Counted from the first letter of the stretch, positions 1 through 9,267 are shown. The stretch is DNA of 64,000 nucleotides from Mesorhizobium amorphae CCNWGS0123 (GCF_001686985.1 NZ_CP015318.1:6012001-6076000), one strand, 5' to 3'. Program-made: numbers and translations. The notes: generated from the letters alone by a model not told the origin.

Positions 1-2570
1 GCGACCGTGACAAGATCTTCCGCATCGACGTCGACCAGAACAAGCTGGCCAGCCACGGCTTCACCGTCGCCGATCTCAGAACAGCATTGGCCTCGGTCGC
101 CTTCGATTCGCCGGCCGGCTCGATCACCACCACCAACCAGGATCTGATCGTGCGCACGACGGCGGACGTGACCACGCCCGACGAGTTCGAGAACATCATC
201 ATCGGCGGCAAGACGCGCATCCGCGACGTCGCCACCGTCACGCTCGGCCCCGACATCGGCCAGACCACCTTGCGCTCGGACGGCAAGACCGGCATCGGTC
301 TCGGCATCATCCGCCAGGCGGAATCGAACACGCTGGACATCTCGACCGGCGTCAGGGCGGCGGTCGCCAAGCTGCAGGAGAACCTGCCTCAGGGCATGGC
401 GATCAAGGTCACCAGCGACGACGCCGTCTTCGTCAACGGCGCCGTGCATGAGGTCGAGATCGCGCTGGCCCTGTCGGTCTCGATCGTGTTGGTCGTCATC
501 TACGCCTTCCTGCTCGACTGGCGCGCGACGCTCATTCCGGGCCTGTCGATGCCGGTCGCCATGATCGGCACCATCGCCGCGATCTATCTCGCCGGCTTCT
601 CGGTCAACATCCTGACCTTGCTCGCTCTGGTGCTGGCCACCGGCCTTGTCGTCGACGACGCCATCGTCGTGCTCGAAAACATCGTGCGACGGCGCAACGA
701 AGGCATGGGCCCGCGTGCCGCCGCCGTGCTCGGCGCGCAGGAGGTGTTCTTCGCCGTCATCGCCACCACGCTGACGCTGGTCGCCGTCTTCGTGCCGATC
801 TCCTTCCTGCCCGGCCAGACCGGCGGCCTGTTCCGCGAATTCGGCTTCGTGCTCGCCATGTCGGTGCTTCTGTCCTGCGTGGTGGCGCTCACGCTCTGCC
901 CGATGCTCGCCTCGCGCATGCTGTCCAGCGCAGCGCTCCACCATGAGGGCGGCAACGGCATCGGTGCCCGCATCGGAGGCGCGCTGAACACGGCCTACCG
1001 GCGCTGCCTGCATGCCTGCCTCGGCGCGCCGTGGATCGTCGTGCTGGTGGCGCTGTTGTTCGCCGGCACCGCCTTCAGCCTGTTCGGCACCATCCGCCAG
1101 GAGCTGACGCCGAGCGAGGACCGCGCCGTCGTGCTGTTGCGCATCAGCGCGCCGCAAGGCGTCAGCCTCGATTACACGACGCAGCAGATGCAGAAGATCG
1201 AGAAACTGATCCAGCCGCTGCGCGATTCCGGCGAGATCCGCGCCACCTTCGAGAATGCCGGCCAGAACGGTGCCTACAACAACGGCTTCATGGTGATGAC
1301 GCTGGCGCCGTGGAACGAGCGCACGCGCAGCCAGCGCGAGATCATGGCCGAGATCAGCCAGCTGACCCGGCAGGTGCCGAGCGTGCGCGTCTTCCCGGTG
1401 CAGCCCAACAGCCTGGGCATTCGCGGCGCCGGCAACGGCCTGCAGTTCGCGCTGGTCGGCAATGACCGCAAGGCGCTGGGCGAGGCGGCGGTCAAGGTCA
1501 TCGACGAAATGCGCAAGGATCCGGGCTTCCAGTCGCCGCGGCTCTCCGTCGACCCGACACAGCCACAGCTTGCGGTCGCCATCGACCGCGAGCGCGCCTC
1601 CGACCTCGGCATCGACATCACCGGGCTGGCCAACACCTTGCAGGCGATGCTCGACGGCAATGATGTCGTCGACGTCTACATCGCCGACCGCAGCTACGGG
1701 GTGAAGCTGGTCTCGACCACTAATCCGATCAACGACCCGACCGATCTGGAGAACATCTTCCTGAAGACGGCCGACGGCCGCTTCGTGCCGATGTCGACCA
1801 TCGCCACGCTGACCGAACGCGCCGTGCCGCCATCGCTGACGCGCGAGCAGCAGCAGCCGTCGGTGGCAATCACTTCAAACCTCGGCGGCAATTTCGCGCT
1901 CGGCGACGCGCTGAGCCGCGCCGAGGAGATTGCCACGCCGCTGCTGCCGCCCGGCAGCCGCATCCTGCCGCTGGCCGAAGCAGCGACGCTGGGCGAAACC
2001 AACAGCGCCATGATCACCATCTTCGGCTTCGCGCTGGTCATCATCCTTTTGGTGCTGGCCGCCCAGTTCGAAAGCTTCGTCAGCGCCATCATCATCATGG
2101 CGACGGTACCGCTTGGCCTTGCCTGCGCCATCTTCGCGCTATTGCTCTCAGGCACCAGCCTCAACGCCTACAGCCAGATCGGCTTGGTCCTGCTGGTCGG
2201 CGTCATGGCCAAGAACGGCATCCTGATCGTCGAGTTCGCCAACCAGCTGCGCGACCGCGGGTTCGGCGTGCGCGAGGCGATCGAGCAGGCTTCGATCATC
2301 CGCCTGCGCCCGGTGATGATGACGATGATCTGCACCGTGCTCGGCGGCGTGCCGCTGGTGCTGGCCGCGGGCGCCGGTGCGGAGGCGCGCATCGCGCTCG
2401 GCTGGGTGATCGTCGGCGGCCTCGGCCTCGCCACCGTCTCCACCCTGTTGCTGACCCCGGTCGCCTATCTCCTGCTCGGCCGCTTCGTCACGCCGAAGAC
2501 GCATGAGGAAGCAAGGCTGAAGCGCGAGCTCGAGGAAGCCGCCTACACCAATATCGAGCCAGCGGAATAA
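1..2570 (+). CDS. RND efflux transporter permease (AcrB/HAE1 type), 5' end outside window
   Basis: The reading frame is open from the first bases (codons start at base 3) to TAA at 2568-2570. About 855 residues are visible, against roughly 1030-1050 for the family, so some 190 N-terminal residues are missing. It is an inner-membrane proton-driven efflux pump subunit that works with a periplasmic adaptor and an outer-membrane channel. The TM4 proton-relay motif GLVVDDAIVVLENI (adjacent Asp pair) is visible, and hydrophobic TM segments frame two periplasmic loops. The C-terminal block has the usual GVMAKNGILIVEFANQL motif. The adaptor gene is presumably upstream, outside the window. The substrate cannot be read from the sequence. 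Family assignment is very secure. Confidence 0.95.
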   Translation, partial: DRDKIFRIDVDQNKLASHGFTVADLRTALASVAFDSPAGSITTTNQDLIVRTTADVTTPDEFENIIIGGKTRIRDVATVTLGPDIGQTTLRSDGKTGIGLGIIRQAESNTLDISTGVRAAVAKLQENLPQGMAIKVTSDDAVFVNGAVHEVEIALALSVSIVLVVIYAFLLDWRATLIPGLSMPVAMIGTIAAIYLAGFSVNILTLLALVLATGLVVDDAIVVLENIVRRRNEGMGPRAAAVLGAQEVFFAVIATTLTLVAVFVPISFLPGQTGGLFREFGFVLAMSVLLSCVVALTLCPMLASRMLSSAALHHEGGNGIGARIGGALNTAYRRCLHACLGAPWIVVLVALLFAGTAFSLFGTIRQELTPSEDRAVVLLRISAPQGVSLDYTTQQMQKIEKLIQPLRDSGEIRATFENAGQNGAYNNGFMVMTLAPWNERTRSQREIMAEISQLTRQVPSVRVFPVQPNSLGIRGAGNGLQFALVGNDRKALGEAAVKVIDEMRKDPGFQSPRLSVDPTQPQLAVAIDRERASDLGIDITGLANTLQAMLDGNDVVDVYIADRSYGVKLVSTTNPINDPTDLENIFLKTADGRFVPMSTIATLTERAVPPSLTREQQQPSVAITSNLGGNFALGDALSRAEEIATPLLPPGSRILPLAEAATLGETNSAMITIFGFALVIILLVLAAQFESFVSAIIIMATVPLGLACAIFALLLSGTSLNAYSQIGLVLLVGVMAKNGILIVEFANQLRDRGFGVREAIEQASIIRLRPVMMTMICTVLGGVPLVLAAGAGAEARIALGWVIVGGLGLATVSTLLLTPVAYLLLGRFVTPKTHEEARLKRELEEAAYTNIEPAE

Positions 2571-2571
2571 C

Positions 2572-3609
2572 CTACGGCTTGATAAACACCTTGCCGTTCG
2601 GCTTGGCCAGCTCCGCCGGAACCTTCGCCATCGCCTCGGCCAATGGCACCACCGCCGTCACATCGGTCGACCAGCGCCCGTCGGAAAAGCGCTTCTGTGC
2701 CTCCAGGATCGCCGGGCCGCGCTTGTCGCGGAACTGGCGCATCCATTCGCTCAGCCAGAAGCCTTCGACATGCTTGTGCTGGAAGATCAACTGGCCGGGC
2801 TCGCGAATGACCGTCGCCTCGCCATCGAGCCGCCCGTAGATGATCCAGCGCGAGCGCTTCGGCATGGCGTCGAAGATGGTCGAGGCCAGTGGCCCGGTCA
2901 CCGCATCGAGGAAGATGCGCGGCTGCTCGGCCTTAATCACCTCGCGCAGCGCAGCCTTGAAATCCGCCGCCTTCTCGTTGAGCACATGAGCCGCGCCGAT
3001 TTCCTTCAACAGCGGGATCTGCTCGTCGCGGCGCACGGTGGCGATCGGTCTGTATCCCTCCTCCTTGGCAAGCCCTGCGATCAGCTTGCAGAGTTGGGAG
3101 GCGCCGGCGGTCATGATGAAGGCTTTTTCGCCCGCCTCTTTGACGATATCGAACATGGCGAGCGCGGTGAGCGGGTTGACGATCATCGCCGCACCATCCT
3201 CGTCGCGAACCGTGTCGAGCAGCGGAATGCAGACGACCGCCTCGGCGACGGCATAGTCCGCCCAGGAGCCCCAATTGGTGACGCCGGTGGCGAAGGCGAC
3301 GCGCTTGCCGACCAGGCTTTTGGGGTAAGGCCCGTCACCGCCGGCGACGACAGTGCCTACGCCCTCGAAGCCGGCAGGCTGTCCCTTGACGCGCGGCTGG
3401 CCGTACTGGCCCTTGATGAAAGCGATGTCGGACGGGTTGATCGAGGCGAGGCTGACCTTGATCAGCACCTGCGTCGGCCCGGGCGCCGGCACCGAGATAT
3501 CGCCCGGCTCGAGATAAGGCTCCATCGCTTCCAGCGCGAAGCCGGAAGGCGTCCTGGTGTAGCCGTCGCCGACAAGCAGCAGTGCCTTCATCTCGGACGG
3601 GATGGCCAT
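2572..3609 (-). CDS. MDR-family oxidoreductase (quinone reductase / enoyl reductase-like)
   Basis: A 345-residue medium-chain dehydrogenase/reductase. It has a GroES-like N-terminal domain (ASINPSDIAFIKGQYG, then GFEGVGTVV) followed by a Rossmann domain with a nucleotide-binding turn around TAGASQLCKLIAG. I do not see the cysteine and histidine zinc ligands of classical alcohol dehydrogenases, so an NADPH:quinone reductase-like, zinc-free enzyme is likely. The ATG at 3609 has a good upstream AGGAG. It lies 54 bases downstream of the acyl-CoA dehydrogenase gene on the same strand, so the two are probably co-transcribed and part of one acyl-CoA or short-chain lipid catabolic cluster. The substrate is not known. 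Confidence 0.85.
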   Translation of the reverse strand: MAIPSEMKALLLVGDGYTRTPSGFALEAMEPYLEPGDISVPAPGPTQVLIKVSLASINPSDIAFIKGQYGQPRVKGQPAGFEGVGTVVAGGDGPYPKSLVGKRVAFATGVTNWGSWADYAVAEAVVCIPLLDTVRDEDGAAMIVNPLTALAMFDIVKEAGEKAFIMTAGASQLCKLIAGLAKEEGYRPIATVRRDEQIPLLKEIGAAHVLNEKAADFKAALREVIKAEQPRIFLDAVTGPLASTIFDAMPKRSRWIIYGRLDGEATVIREPGQLIFQHKHVEGFWLSEWMRQFRDKRGPAILEAQKRFSDGRWSTDVTAVVPLAEAMAKVPAELAKPNGKVFIKP

Positions 3610-3663
3610 CGGGAAACTCCTTGCTTGCCGGCGGATTTCAGTGGTGGTTGGCCGAGCCGCTGC

Positions 3664-4905
3664 TCAGACCTTTTCCTGCGTGTACTTCTTCAATTCGGTC
3701 CGCGCCACCTGCCGGCGATGCACGGCGTCCGGCCCGTCGGCCAGCCGCAACGTCCTCAGATGCGTCCACGAGCGCGCCAGCGGCGTGTCCTGGCTGATGC
3801 CTTGCGCGCCGAACATCTGCACCGCCTCGTCGGTGACCTTGAGCGCGACACGAGGTGCTACCACCTTGATCTGGCTGATCCAGGGCGCGGCGGCGCGCGC
3901 ATCGCCCTGGTCGATCATCCACGCCGCCTTGAGGCAGAGTAGCCTCGCCATCTCGATCTCCATGCGGCATTCGGCGATGATGTCGAAATTGGCGCCGAGC
4001 CTGGCCAGAGGCTGGCCGAAGGCCTCGCGCCGCACCGAACGCTGGCACAGCATCTCCAGCGCCATCTCGGCCTGGCCGATGGCACGCATGCAGTGGTGGA
4101 TGCGGCCAGGCCCCAGCCGCCCCTGCGCGATTTCGAAGCCCCTGCTCTCGCCGAGGATCAGATTCGATGCCGGTACGCGCACGTTGTCGAATCTGAGATG
4201 CATGTGGCCGTGCGGCGCATCATCGTCGCCATAGACCTGCATGGGCCGCACCTTGGTCACGCCTTTCGCCCCCGACGGCACCAGGATCATCGAATGCCGG
4301 CGATGCTGCGGCTCGCCGTCGCCGCCGGTCCTGACCATGACGATATAGATGGCGCAGCGCGGATCGCCGGCGCCCGATGCCCACCACTTCTCGCCGTTCA
4401 GGACATAGTCGCCGCCCTGCCGCTCGCAGCGCATCGATATGTTGGTGGCGTCCGAGGACGCGACATCCGGCTCGGTCATCAGATATGCCGAGCGGATTTT
4501 TCCCTCGAGCAGCGGCTCCAGCCATTGCTGCTTGTGCTCGGCCGAGCCGTAACGCTCCAGCACCTCCATATTGCCGGTATCGGGCGCCGAGCAGTTGAAG
4601 GTCTCGGCGCCGAGATGCGCCTTGCCCATTTCTTCGGCGAGATAGGCATATTCGACCGTGGAAAGCCCGTAACCGCGTTCCGAACCGGTCAGCCAGAAAT
4701 TCCACAGGCCGCGCTCTTTGGCGGTCCCTTTCAGCTCTTCGAGGATTTCCGTCTGGCGGTCGGTGTAGACCCAGCGGTCGCCGCCCTTGCCGATCTCGGC
4801 CAAAAACTGCTCGCCGAGCGGCATGATCTCGTCGCGCACCATCGCCGCGACGCGCGCGTGGATCGGCTTCAGCCGCTCGGTCATGCCCAGATTCATGTCC
4901 GCCAT
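3664..4905 (-). CDS. acyl-CoA dehydrogenase family protein
   Basis: A flavoprotein of 413 residues that removes two hydrogens from an acyl-CoA to give a trans-2-enoyl-CoA, the first step of beta-oxidation. The N-terminal helical domain is followed by the flavin and substrate loop YLMTEPDVASSDATN. The C-terminal helical domain carries RLGPGRIHHCMRAIG and a FGAQGISQDTPLAR-type end, resembling the ACAD10/11 branch. The open frame extends upstream to 5034, but the ATG at 4905 is preceded by GGAG at a normal distance and starts the family-like sequence MADMNLGMTERL, so I chose it. It is divergent from the SDR at 5034 across about 128 bases that should hold both promoters. An ACAD10/11-like phosphotransferase is nearby at 6369. 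Confidence 0.92.
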   Translation of the reverse strand: MADMNLGMTERLKPIHARVAAMVRDEIMPLGEQFLAEIGKGGDRWVYTDRQTEILEELKGTAKERGLWNFWLTGSERGYGLSTVEYAYLAEEMGKAHLGAETFNCSAPDTGNMEVLERYGSAEHKQQWLEPLLEGKIRSAYLMTEPDVASSDATNISMRCERQGGDYVLNGEKWWASGAGDPRCAIYIVMVRTGGDGEPQHRRHSMILVPSGAKGVTKVRPMQVYGDDDAPHGHMHLRFDNVRVPASNLILGESRGFEIAQGRLGPGRIHHCMRAIGQAEMALEMLCQRSVRREAFGQPLARLGANFDIIAECRMEIEMARLLCLKAAWMIDQGDARAAAPWISQIKVVAPRVALKVTDEAVQMFGAQGISQDTPLARSWTHLRTLRLADGPDAVHRRQVARTELKKYTQEKV

Positions 4906-5033
4906 CGATCTCCGGCCCTCCAACGCGCATCCAGGCCCTTTACCCGTGGCAAGGATGACCGTACTTCGGGTAGCCTTGTCAACGCGAGCCCTTTCGCCCG
5001 GCCGCGAGACAGGGGCAAGGCGGAGGAAATGCA

Positions 5034-5849
5034 ATGAGCTATCTGGATGAGCTGTTTTCGGTCGCCGGCAAGACCGCGCTGGTCACCGGCGCCGCGACCG
5101 GCATCGGCCGCATGGCGGCAACCGCCCTGGTCAAGGCCGGCGCCAGCGTCATGATCGCCTCGCGCAAGGGCGAGGACTGCGTCAAGGTCGCCGCCGAACT
5201 GAACGGTCTCGGCGCATCGGGCCGCGCCGAGGGCTTTGCCGGCGATGTCTCCAGCGAAGCAGGCATTGCGGCTTTGGTCGCCGAGGTGAAGGCGCGTACG
5301 GAAAAACTGCACATCCTGGTCAACAATGCCGGCGTCTCCTGGGGCGCGCCGCTGGAAAGTTTTCCTTATTCGGCCTGGGCCAAGGTGCTCGGCGTCAACG
5401 TCACCGCCGTCTTCCACCTGACGCGCGAACTGCTGCCGCTGCTCGACGCCGCGGCCAGCGACGACGATCCGGCAAGGGTGATCAATCTGGGTTCGGTGAT
5501 GGGCACCCAGCCGCTGGCCGACGACGCCTATTCCTACACCGCCTCAAAAGCCGCGGTTCACCATCTTACGCGCACGCTGGCGATCGAGCTCGCCGGTCGC
5601 CGCATCACCGTCAATGCCTTTGCCCCAGGCCCGTTCCAGAGCCGGATGACCGCTTTCGCCACTGGAACCGAGGAACAGGCGAAACATGTCGGCAACCATG
5701 TTCCGATCGGTCGTATCGGCACCCCGGATGACATTGCTGGCGCAACCCTCTATTTGTGCAGCCGTGCCGGCAGCTATGTTACCGGTGCCATCCTGCCGAT
5801 CGACGGCGGACAGTCGGTGCAGCATGGGCTGAAACTGTTCAAGGAATGA
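5034..5849 (+). CDS. SDR family oxidoreductase
   Basis: A 271-residue classical short-chain dehydrogenase/reductase. The cofactor motif TGAATGIG lies near residues 18-25, NNAG follows beta-4, a Ser occurs in LGSVMG, and the catalytic YTASK motif is present. C-terminal GGQ is typical of the family. It probably acts on a 3-hydroxyacyl-CoA or related alcohol in the surrounding acyl-CoA pathway, but this is inferred from neighbours. The ATG is preceded by GGAGGAA. It is the first gene of a plus-strand run whose next gene starts one base after its stop. Confidence 0.9.
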   Translation: MSYLDELFSVAGKTALVTGAATGIGRMAATALVKAGASVMIASRKGEDCVKVAAELNGLGASGRAEGFAGDVSSEAGIAALVAEVKARTEKLHILVNNAGVSWGAPLESFPYSAWAKVLGVNVTAVFHLTRELLPLLDAAASDDDPARVINLGSVMGTQPLADDAYSYTASKAAVHHLTRTLAIELAGRRITVNAFAPGPFQSRMTAFATGTEEQAKHVGNHVPIGRIGTPDDIAGATLYLCSRAGSYVTGAILPIDGGQSVQHGLKLFKE

Positions 5850-5850
5850 C

Positions 5851-6372
5851 ATGTCGGCCGGAGAAGCCGGCGGGCGAGTGGAGGACATCAGCGTGGAACC
5901 GATCAGTCTCGATGTGCTTCTGGCCAGCGTCGGCAAGGAAGTCGGCGTGTCGCCATGGCGCGTCGTCACGCAGCGCATGATCGACCAGTTCGCCGACGCC
6001 ACCGACGACCATCAGTTCATCCATTGCGACCCCGAGCGTGCCAGGCTGGAGACGCCGTTCGGCGGCACCATCGCGCACGGCTTCCTGTCGCTGTCGCTGC
6101 TCTCGGCGATGACCTTCGAGACCATGCCACCGCTCGAAAACAGCAAGATGGGCGTCAACCACGGTTTCGATTCGCTGCGCTTCCTGGCGCCGGTGAAGAC
6201 TGGCGCGCGCATCCGCACCCGGTTCGTGCTGGCTGACGTCAAGGTCCGGCCCTCGGGCTGGGTGCAGACGGCGCATGACGTGACCATCGAGATCGAGGGC
6301 TCGAAGAAGCCGGCGCTGACCGCCCGCTGGCTGACCCTGACGCTGATCGAGCGCCAGCCAGAGACCGCATGA
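5851..6372 (+). CDS. MaoC family dehydratase
   Basis: A 173-residue hot-dog fold protein of the MaoC/(R)-specific enoyl-CoA hydratase group. The hydratase signature is visible as FADATDDHQFIH around residues 48-59, giving the Asp/His catalytic pair, followed by FGGTIAHGFLSLSLL. It would hydrate an enoyl-CoA made by the acyl-CoA dehydrogenase next door. The ATG lies one base after the SDR stop, and its own stop overlaps the next start (ATGA), so translation is probably coupled. A downstream in-frame GTG at about 5892 is an alternative start, because family similarity begins near residue 16. Confidence 0.9.
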   Translation: MSAGEAGGRVEDISVEPISLDVLLASVGKEVGVSPWRVVTQRMIDQFADATDDHQFIHCDPERARLETPFGGTIAHGFLSLSLLSAMTFETMPPLENSKMGVNHGFDSLRFLAPVKTGARIRTRFVLADVKVRPSGWVQTAHDVTIEIEGSKKPALTARWLTLTLIERQPETA

Positions 6373-7448
6373 GCGGCGACGCCAACGCGCACGACAAGTC
6401 GGCGCTTGCGATCGACAAGTCGGCGCTTGCGATCGACCAGGCAACGCTTGCACCTTACCTCGAAGCGCATATTCAGGGCTTCGCCGGGTTGGGTGCGATC
6501 GAAAAGTTCAAGTCCGGACAATCGAACCCGACTTATCTTTTGACGGCGGCAAGCGGCCGCTATGTGCTGCGCGCCAAGCCGCCTGGCCAATTGCTGAAAT
6601 CCGCGCATCAGGTCGACCGCGAATTCCGGGTGATGCAGGCGCTTGCCGGAACAGCCGTTCCGGTGCCCGCCATGCTGCATCTGTCCGGTGAGGGCTCCCC
6701 GATCGGCCGCATGTTCTATGTCATGGAGTTCCTGGACGGCCGCATCTTCTGGGATCCGTCCTTGCCGGAAGCCTCTGGCGACGAGGAGCGCGCGGCGATC
6801 TACGACGCCATGAACGCGACACTTGCCGCACTGCACGGCGTCGATGTTGAAGCGGCCGGGCTCGGCGACTTCGGCAAACCCGGCAATTATTTCGAACGCC
6901 AGTTCGCTCGCTGGACCAGCCAGTACCGCGCCTCCGAAACCGGCACCGTGGCCGACATGGACCGGTTGATCGCCTGGCTGGAGACGCATATGCCGGCCGA
7001 TGACGGCCGTGTCTCTCTGGTGCATGGCGACTATCGGCTGGACAACATGATCTTCGCAGCCGACGAGCCCAAGGTGCTGGCGGTGCTCGACTGGGAACTG
7101 TCGACGCTCGGCCACCCCTTCGCCGACCTCGCCTATCAGTGCATGCAGTGGCGGCTGCCGCACGCCTCGGGCTTTCGCGGCCTCGGCGGCATCGACCGCG
7201 CGACGCTCGGCCTGCCGTCCGAAGAAGCCTATGTCGCCGCCTATTGCCGGCGGCGTGGACTCGCCGGCATCGGCAACTGGACATTCTTCCTCGCCTTCTC
7301 CTTTTTCCGGCTGGCGGCAATCTGCCAGGGCGTCTACCGGCGCGCGCTGGACGGCAACGCCTCCAATCCGGAAAAGGCGAGAACCTATGGCGACGCGGTC
7401 AAGCTGCTCGCCGACCTGGCGGTGAAACTGGTCGACAAGAAGACTTGA
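6369..7448 (+). CDS. phosphotransferase family protein (APH / ACAD10-11 kinase-like)
   Basis: A 359-residue aminoglycoside-phosphotransferase-fold kinase of the type found fused to or beside ACAD10/11 acyl-CoA dehydrogenases. Those relatives are thought to phosphorylate 4-hydroxyacyl-CoAs before dehydration. The catalytic loop HGDYRLDN is at residues 219-226 and the metal-binding Asp is in DWE at 241-243. It overlaps the MaoC stop by four bases. Close to the start the protein repeats DKSALAI twice and then has a diverged third copy. This comes from a perfect 21-base tandem duplication at 6393-6434. The 4-hydroxyacyl-CoA role is inferred from the gene neighbourhood. Confidence 0.9.
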   Translation: MSGDANAHDKSALAIDKSALAIDQATLAPYLEAHIQGFAGLGAIEKFKSGQSNPTYLLTAASGRYVLRAKPPGQLLKSAHQVDREFRVMQALAGTAVPVPAMLHLSGEGSPIGRMFYVMEFLDGRIFWDPSLPEASGDEERAAIYDAMNATLAALHGVDVEAAGLGDFGKPGNYFERQFARWTSQYRASETGTVADMDRLIAWLETHMPADDGRVSLVHGDYRLDNMIFAADEPKVLAVLDWELSTLGHPFADLAYQCMQWRLPHASGFRGLGGIDRATLGLPSEEAYVAAYCRRRGLAGIGNWTFFLAFSFFRLAAICQGVYRRALDGNASNPEKARTYGDAVKLLADLAVKLVDKKT

Positions 7449-7467
7449 AAATTGGGAGAGCTGGGCG

Positions 7468-8244
7468 ATGGGTCGTTTTGACGGAGCGATGGTGCTGATC
7501 ACCGGTGCAACCGGCGGCCTCGGCCGCGGCGCGGCCAAGGGCTTTGCCGCCGAGGGTGCGCGGCTGGTATTGTCGGATCTGGACGAGAAGACGTTGGCCG
7601 CCTTTGCCGAAACGTTGGAGGCCGAGACGGCGATCCTTGCCGGCAACATCGCCGACGAAAAACTGTCGGAAGATCTGGTGACGCTGGCGACGGAACGGTT
7701 CGGCCGGCTGGATGTCGCCGTCAACAATGCCGGCATCGTCCACAGCTTCGTGCGCCTGCCGCAGGTGGCATCCGACGAAGCGCGCCGGGTGCTCGAGGTC
7801 GACCTTTTGGGCGTCTTCTTTGCGATGAAGCATCAGATCCCGCTGATGGAGCGGCAATTCAAGGCGAGCGGCAAGGGCGGCACGATCGTCAACATTGCCT
7901 CGGTCGCCGGGCTTGGCGGCGCGCCAAAGCTGTCGGTCTATGCCGCCGCCAAGCATGGCGTCGTCGGACTGACCAGGTCTGCGGCTGCCGAATACGCCAC
8001 CAAGGGCATACGCATCAACGCCATCTGCCCGGCCCATACGCGAACGGCGATGGTCGACGGTTTTGTCCGCGGCAGCGGCGCGCCGGAGGCCGAGGCGCTG
8101 GCAGAGCTGACGCGCGGCGTGCCGATGAAACGGGTCGCCGAGGTGGATGAGGTCATCACCGCCATCCTGTTCGCCGCCGACCCGACCAACTCGTTCATGA
8201 CCGGCCATACGCTCGCCGTCGATGGCGGCATTGGCGCGATCTGA
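7468..8244 (+). CDS. SDR family NAD(P)-dependent oxidoreductase
   Basis: A 258-residue short-chain dehydrogenase. TGATGGLG near residues 12-19 binds the cofactor; NNAGIV, the Ser in NIASVAG and YAAAK form the active-site set. The C-terminal GHTLAVDGG is standard. It follows the phosphotransferase by 19 bases with a GGGAGAG-type ribosome site, so it is most likely in the same operon. Together with the first SDR it suggests oxidation of a hydroxyacyl intermediate, though the exact substrate cannot be read from sequence. Confidence 0.9.
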   Translation: MGRFDGAMVLITGATGGLGRGAAKGFAAEGARLVLSDLDEKTLAAFAETLEAETAILAGNIADEKLSEDLVTLATERFGRLDVAVNNAGIVHSFVRLPQVASDEARRVLEVDLLGVFFAMKHQIPLMERQFKASGKGGTIVNIASVAGLGGAPKLSVYAAAKHGVVGLTRSAAAEYATKGIRINAICPAHTRTAMVDGFVRGSGAPEAEALAELTRGVPMKRVAEVDEVITAILFAADPTNSFMTGHTLAVDGGIGAI

Positions 8245-8271
8245 CGTAACGCCTGGGAACCAAACCCGCCC

Positions 8272-8299
8272 TTGTCGGTTTCCGTACAGCGTATATAAT
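8272..8299 (+). promoter_or_regulatory. candidate sigma-70-type promoter for the TetR gene
   Basis: TTGTCG at 8272-8277 and TATAAT at 8294-8299 are separated by 16 bases, close to the ideal spacing, and lie about 35 bases before the TTG start of the regulator. This would give the regulator a transcript separate from the upstream operon. No experimental support. Confidence 0.4.
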
Positions 8300-8334
8300 T
8301 TAGTCAGGCAACCAACAACAAAGGCAGGCAGGAA

Positions 8335-8979
8335 TTGCCGCTTAGCGTCCAGAACCGCCGCGAAAGACAGAAAGCCGAGTTGCGCTCCGAACTGGTCGAG
8401 GCGGCACACAAGCTTGTGCAGGAAGAAGGCTATGAAGGCCTGACCATCCGCAAGCTGGCCAAGCGCGTCGGCTATGCGCCGATGTCGGTCTATTCCTATT
8501 TTGCCGACAAGCAGGACATCCTCTTCGCGTTGGCCGAGGATGCGTTCGAGACGCTTGCCCGCCGGATCGAGGAGCATCCGTCCGACGATCCGATCGAGGC
8601 ATTGCAAGCGGTCATGACCGAATACGCCGCCTTCGGGCTCGGCAATCCCAACGAATACCGCACCGTCTTCATGACCGAAAAGACCAAGCCGCCGGAAGGC
8701 AGGTCCTACGAGGAGATGGAAGAGAGCAACCCGGCGATGAAGGCGCTGATCAGCAGGGTCGAAGCCTGCGTCGCGGCCGGCAAGCTCAAGGGCGATCCGC
8801 GCGCCATCGCCACCATGCTGTGGGCGGTGGGCCACGGCACGATCTCGCTCCTGATCACCTTTCCATTCTACCCCTTCGGCGACCCGCAGGCTTTCGTGAA
8901 GCGGATGTGCGATTTCACCCTTGCCACGCTGTCGACCCAAGACGTGCCGCCGCTGACCGAGACTCCGGTCAACTGCTGA
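8335..8979 (+). CDS. TetR/AcrR family transcriptional regulator
   Basis: A 214-residue repressor with an N-terminal TetR helix-turn-helix at about residues 35-60 (LTIRKLAKRVG, then MSVYSYFADKQDIL) and a C-terminal ligand-binding domain of the WHG/TetR_C type. I use the TTG at 8335, preceded by GGCAGGA, because the frame has no better ATG ahead of the HTH. It stands at the end of the acyl-CoA cluster and probably controls it, with an acyl-CoA or related compound as inducer; that is inference from position. Confidence 0.88.
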   Translation: MPLSVQNRRERQKAELRSELVEAAHKLVQEEGYEGLTIRKLAKRVGYAPMSVYSYFADKQDILFALAEDAFETLARRIEEHPSDDPIEALQAVMTEYAAFGLGNPNEYRTVFMTEKTKPPEGRSYEEMEESNPAMKALISRVEACVAAGKLKGDPRAIATMLWAVGHGTISLLITFPFYPFGDPQAFVKRMCDFTLATLSTQDVPPLTETPVNC

Positions 8980-9171
8980 TAGGCCTGCATTCCCATTCTG
9001 TTGATCCAGCCTGCATCTGGAGGATGATCCAGAAGAGTGGAATTCGGTTTTGCGGCGATAATCTTCGGCTCGGAAAAGCTCAAGCTCAAACAGAGCCCAT
9101 CCCGATTTCATCCGGATGGAACAGGCTTTTGCCGCGCCATGCGGCATTTTGGCTTTTTAGGAAAATTTGAT

Positions 9172-9243
9172 CGTACGTGTACGATTTCTGACTTGAAGTT
9201 CCGATCTCCGAGACGTATATGTACGTCGTATCGTACATGTACG
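9172..9243 (+). promoter_or_regulatory. cluster of GTAC-centred palindromes upstream of a small secreted protein gene
   Basis: Three related sites lie in 72 bases. 9172-9183 is CGTACGTGTACG (near-palindrome), 9214-9225 is CGTATATGTACG (imperfect) and 9232-9243 is CGTACATGTACG (perfect 12-base palindrome). Centres are 42 and 18 bases apart. The last site ends 24 bases before the ATG at 9268, which suits an operator array overlapping or following the promoter. The protein that would bind is unknown. Confidence 0.45.
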
Positions 9244-9267
9244 AAGAAATTGAACCGGAGACAAACC

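Noticed and set aside
2770..3942. Plus-strand frame across the oxidoreductase and the end of the acyl-CoA dehydrogenase
   Set aside because: Antisense shadow, no family likeness.
3664..5034. Longer start (5034) for the acyl-CoA dehydrogenase
   Set aside because: The added 43 residues lack family similarity and overlap the divergent promoter region; ATG 4905 has a proper GGAG site.
6012..7736. Open frame of 574 codons on the minus strand
   Set aside because: Opposite to MaoC, phosphotransferase and SDR genes that have clear family motifs.
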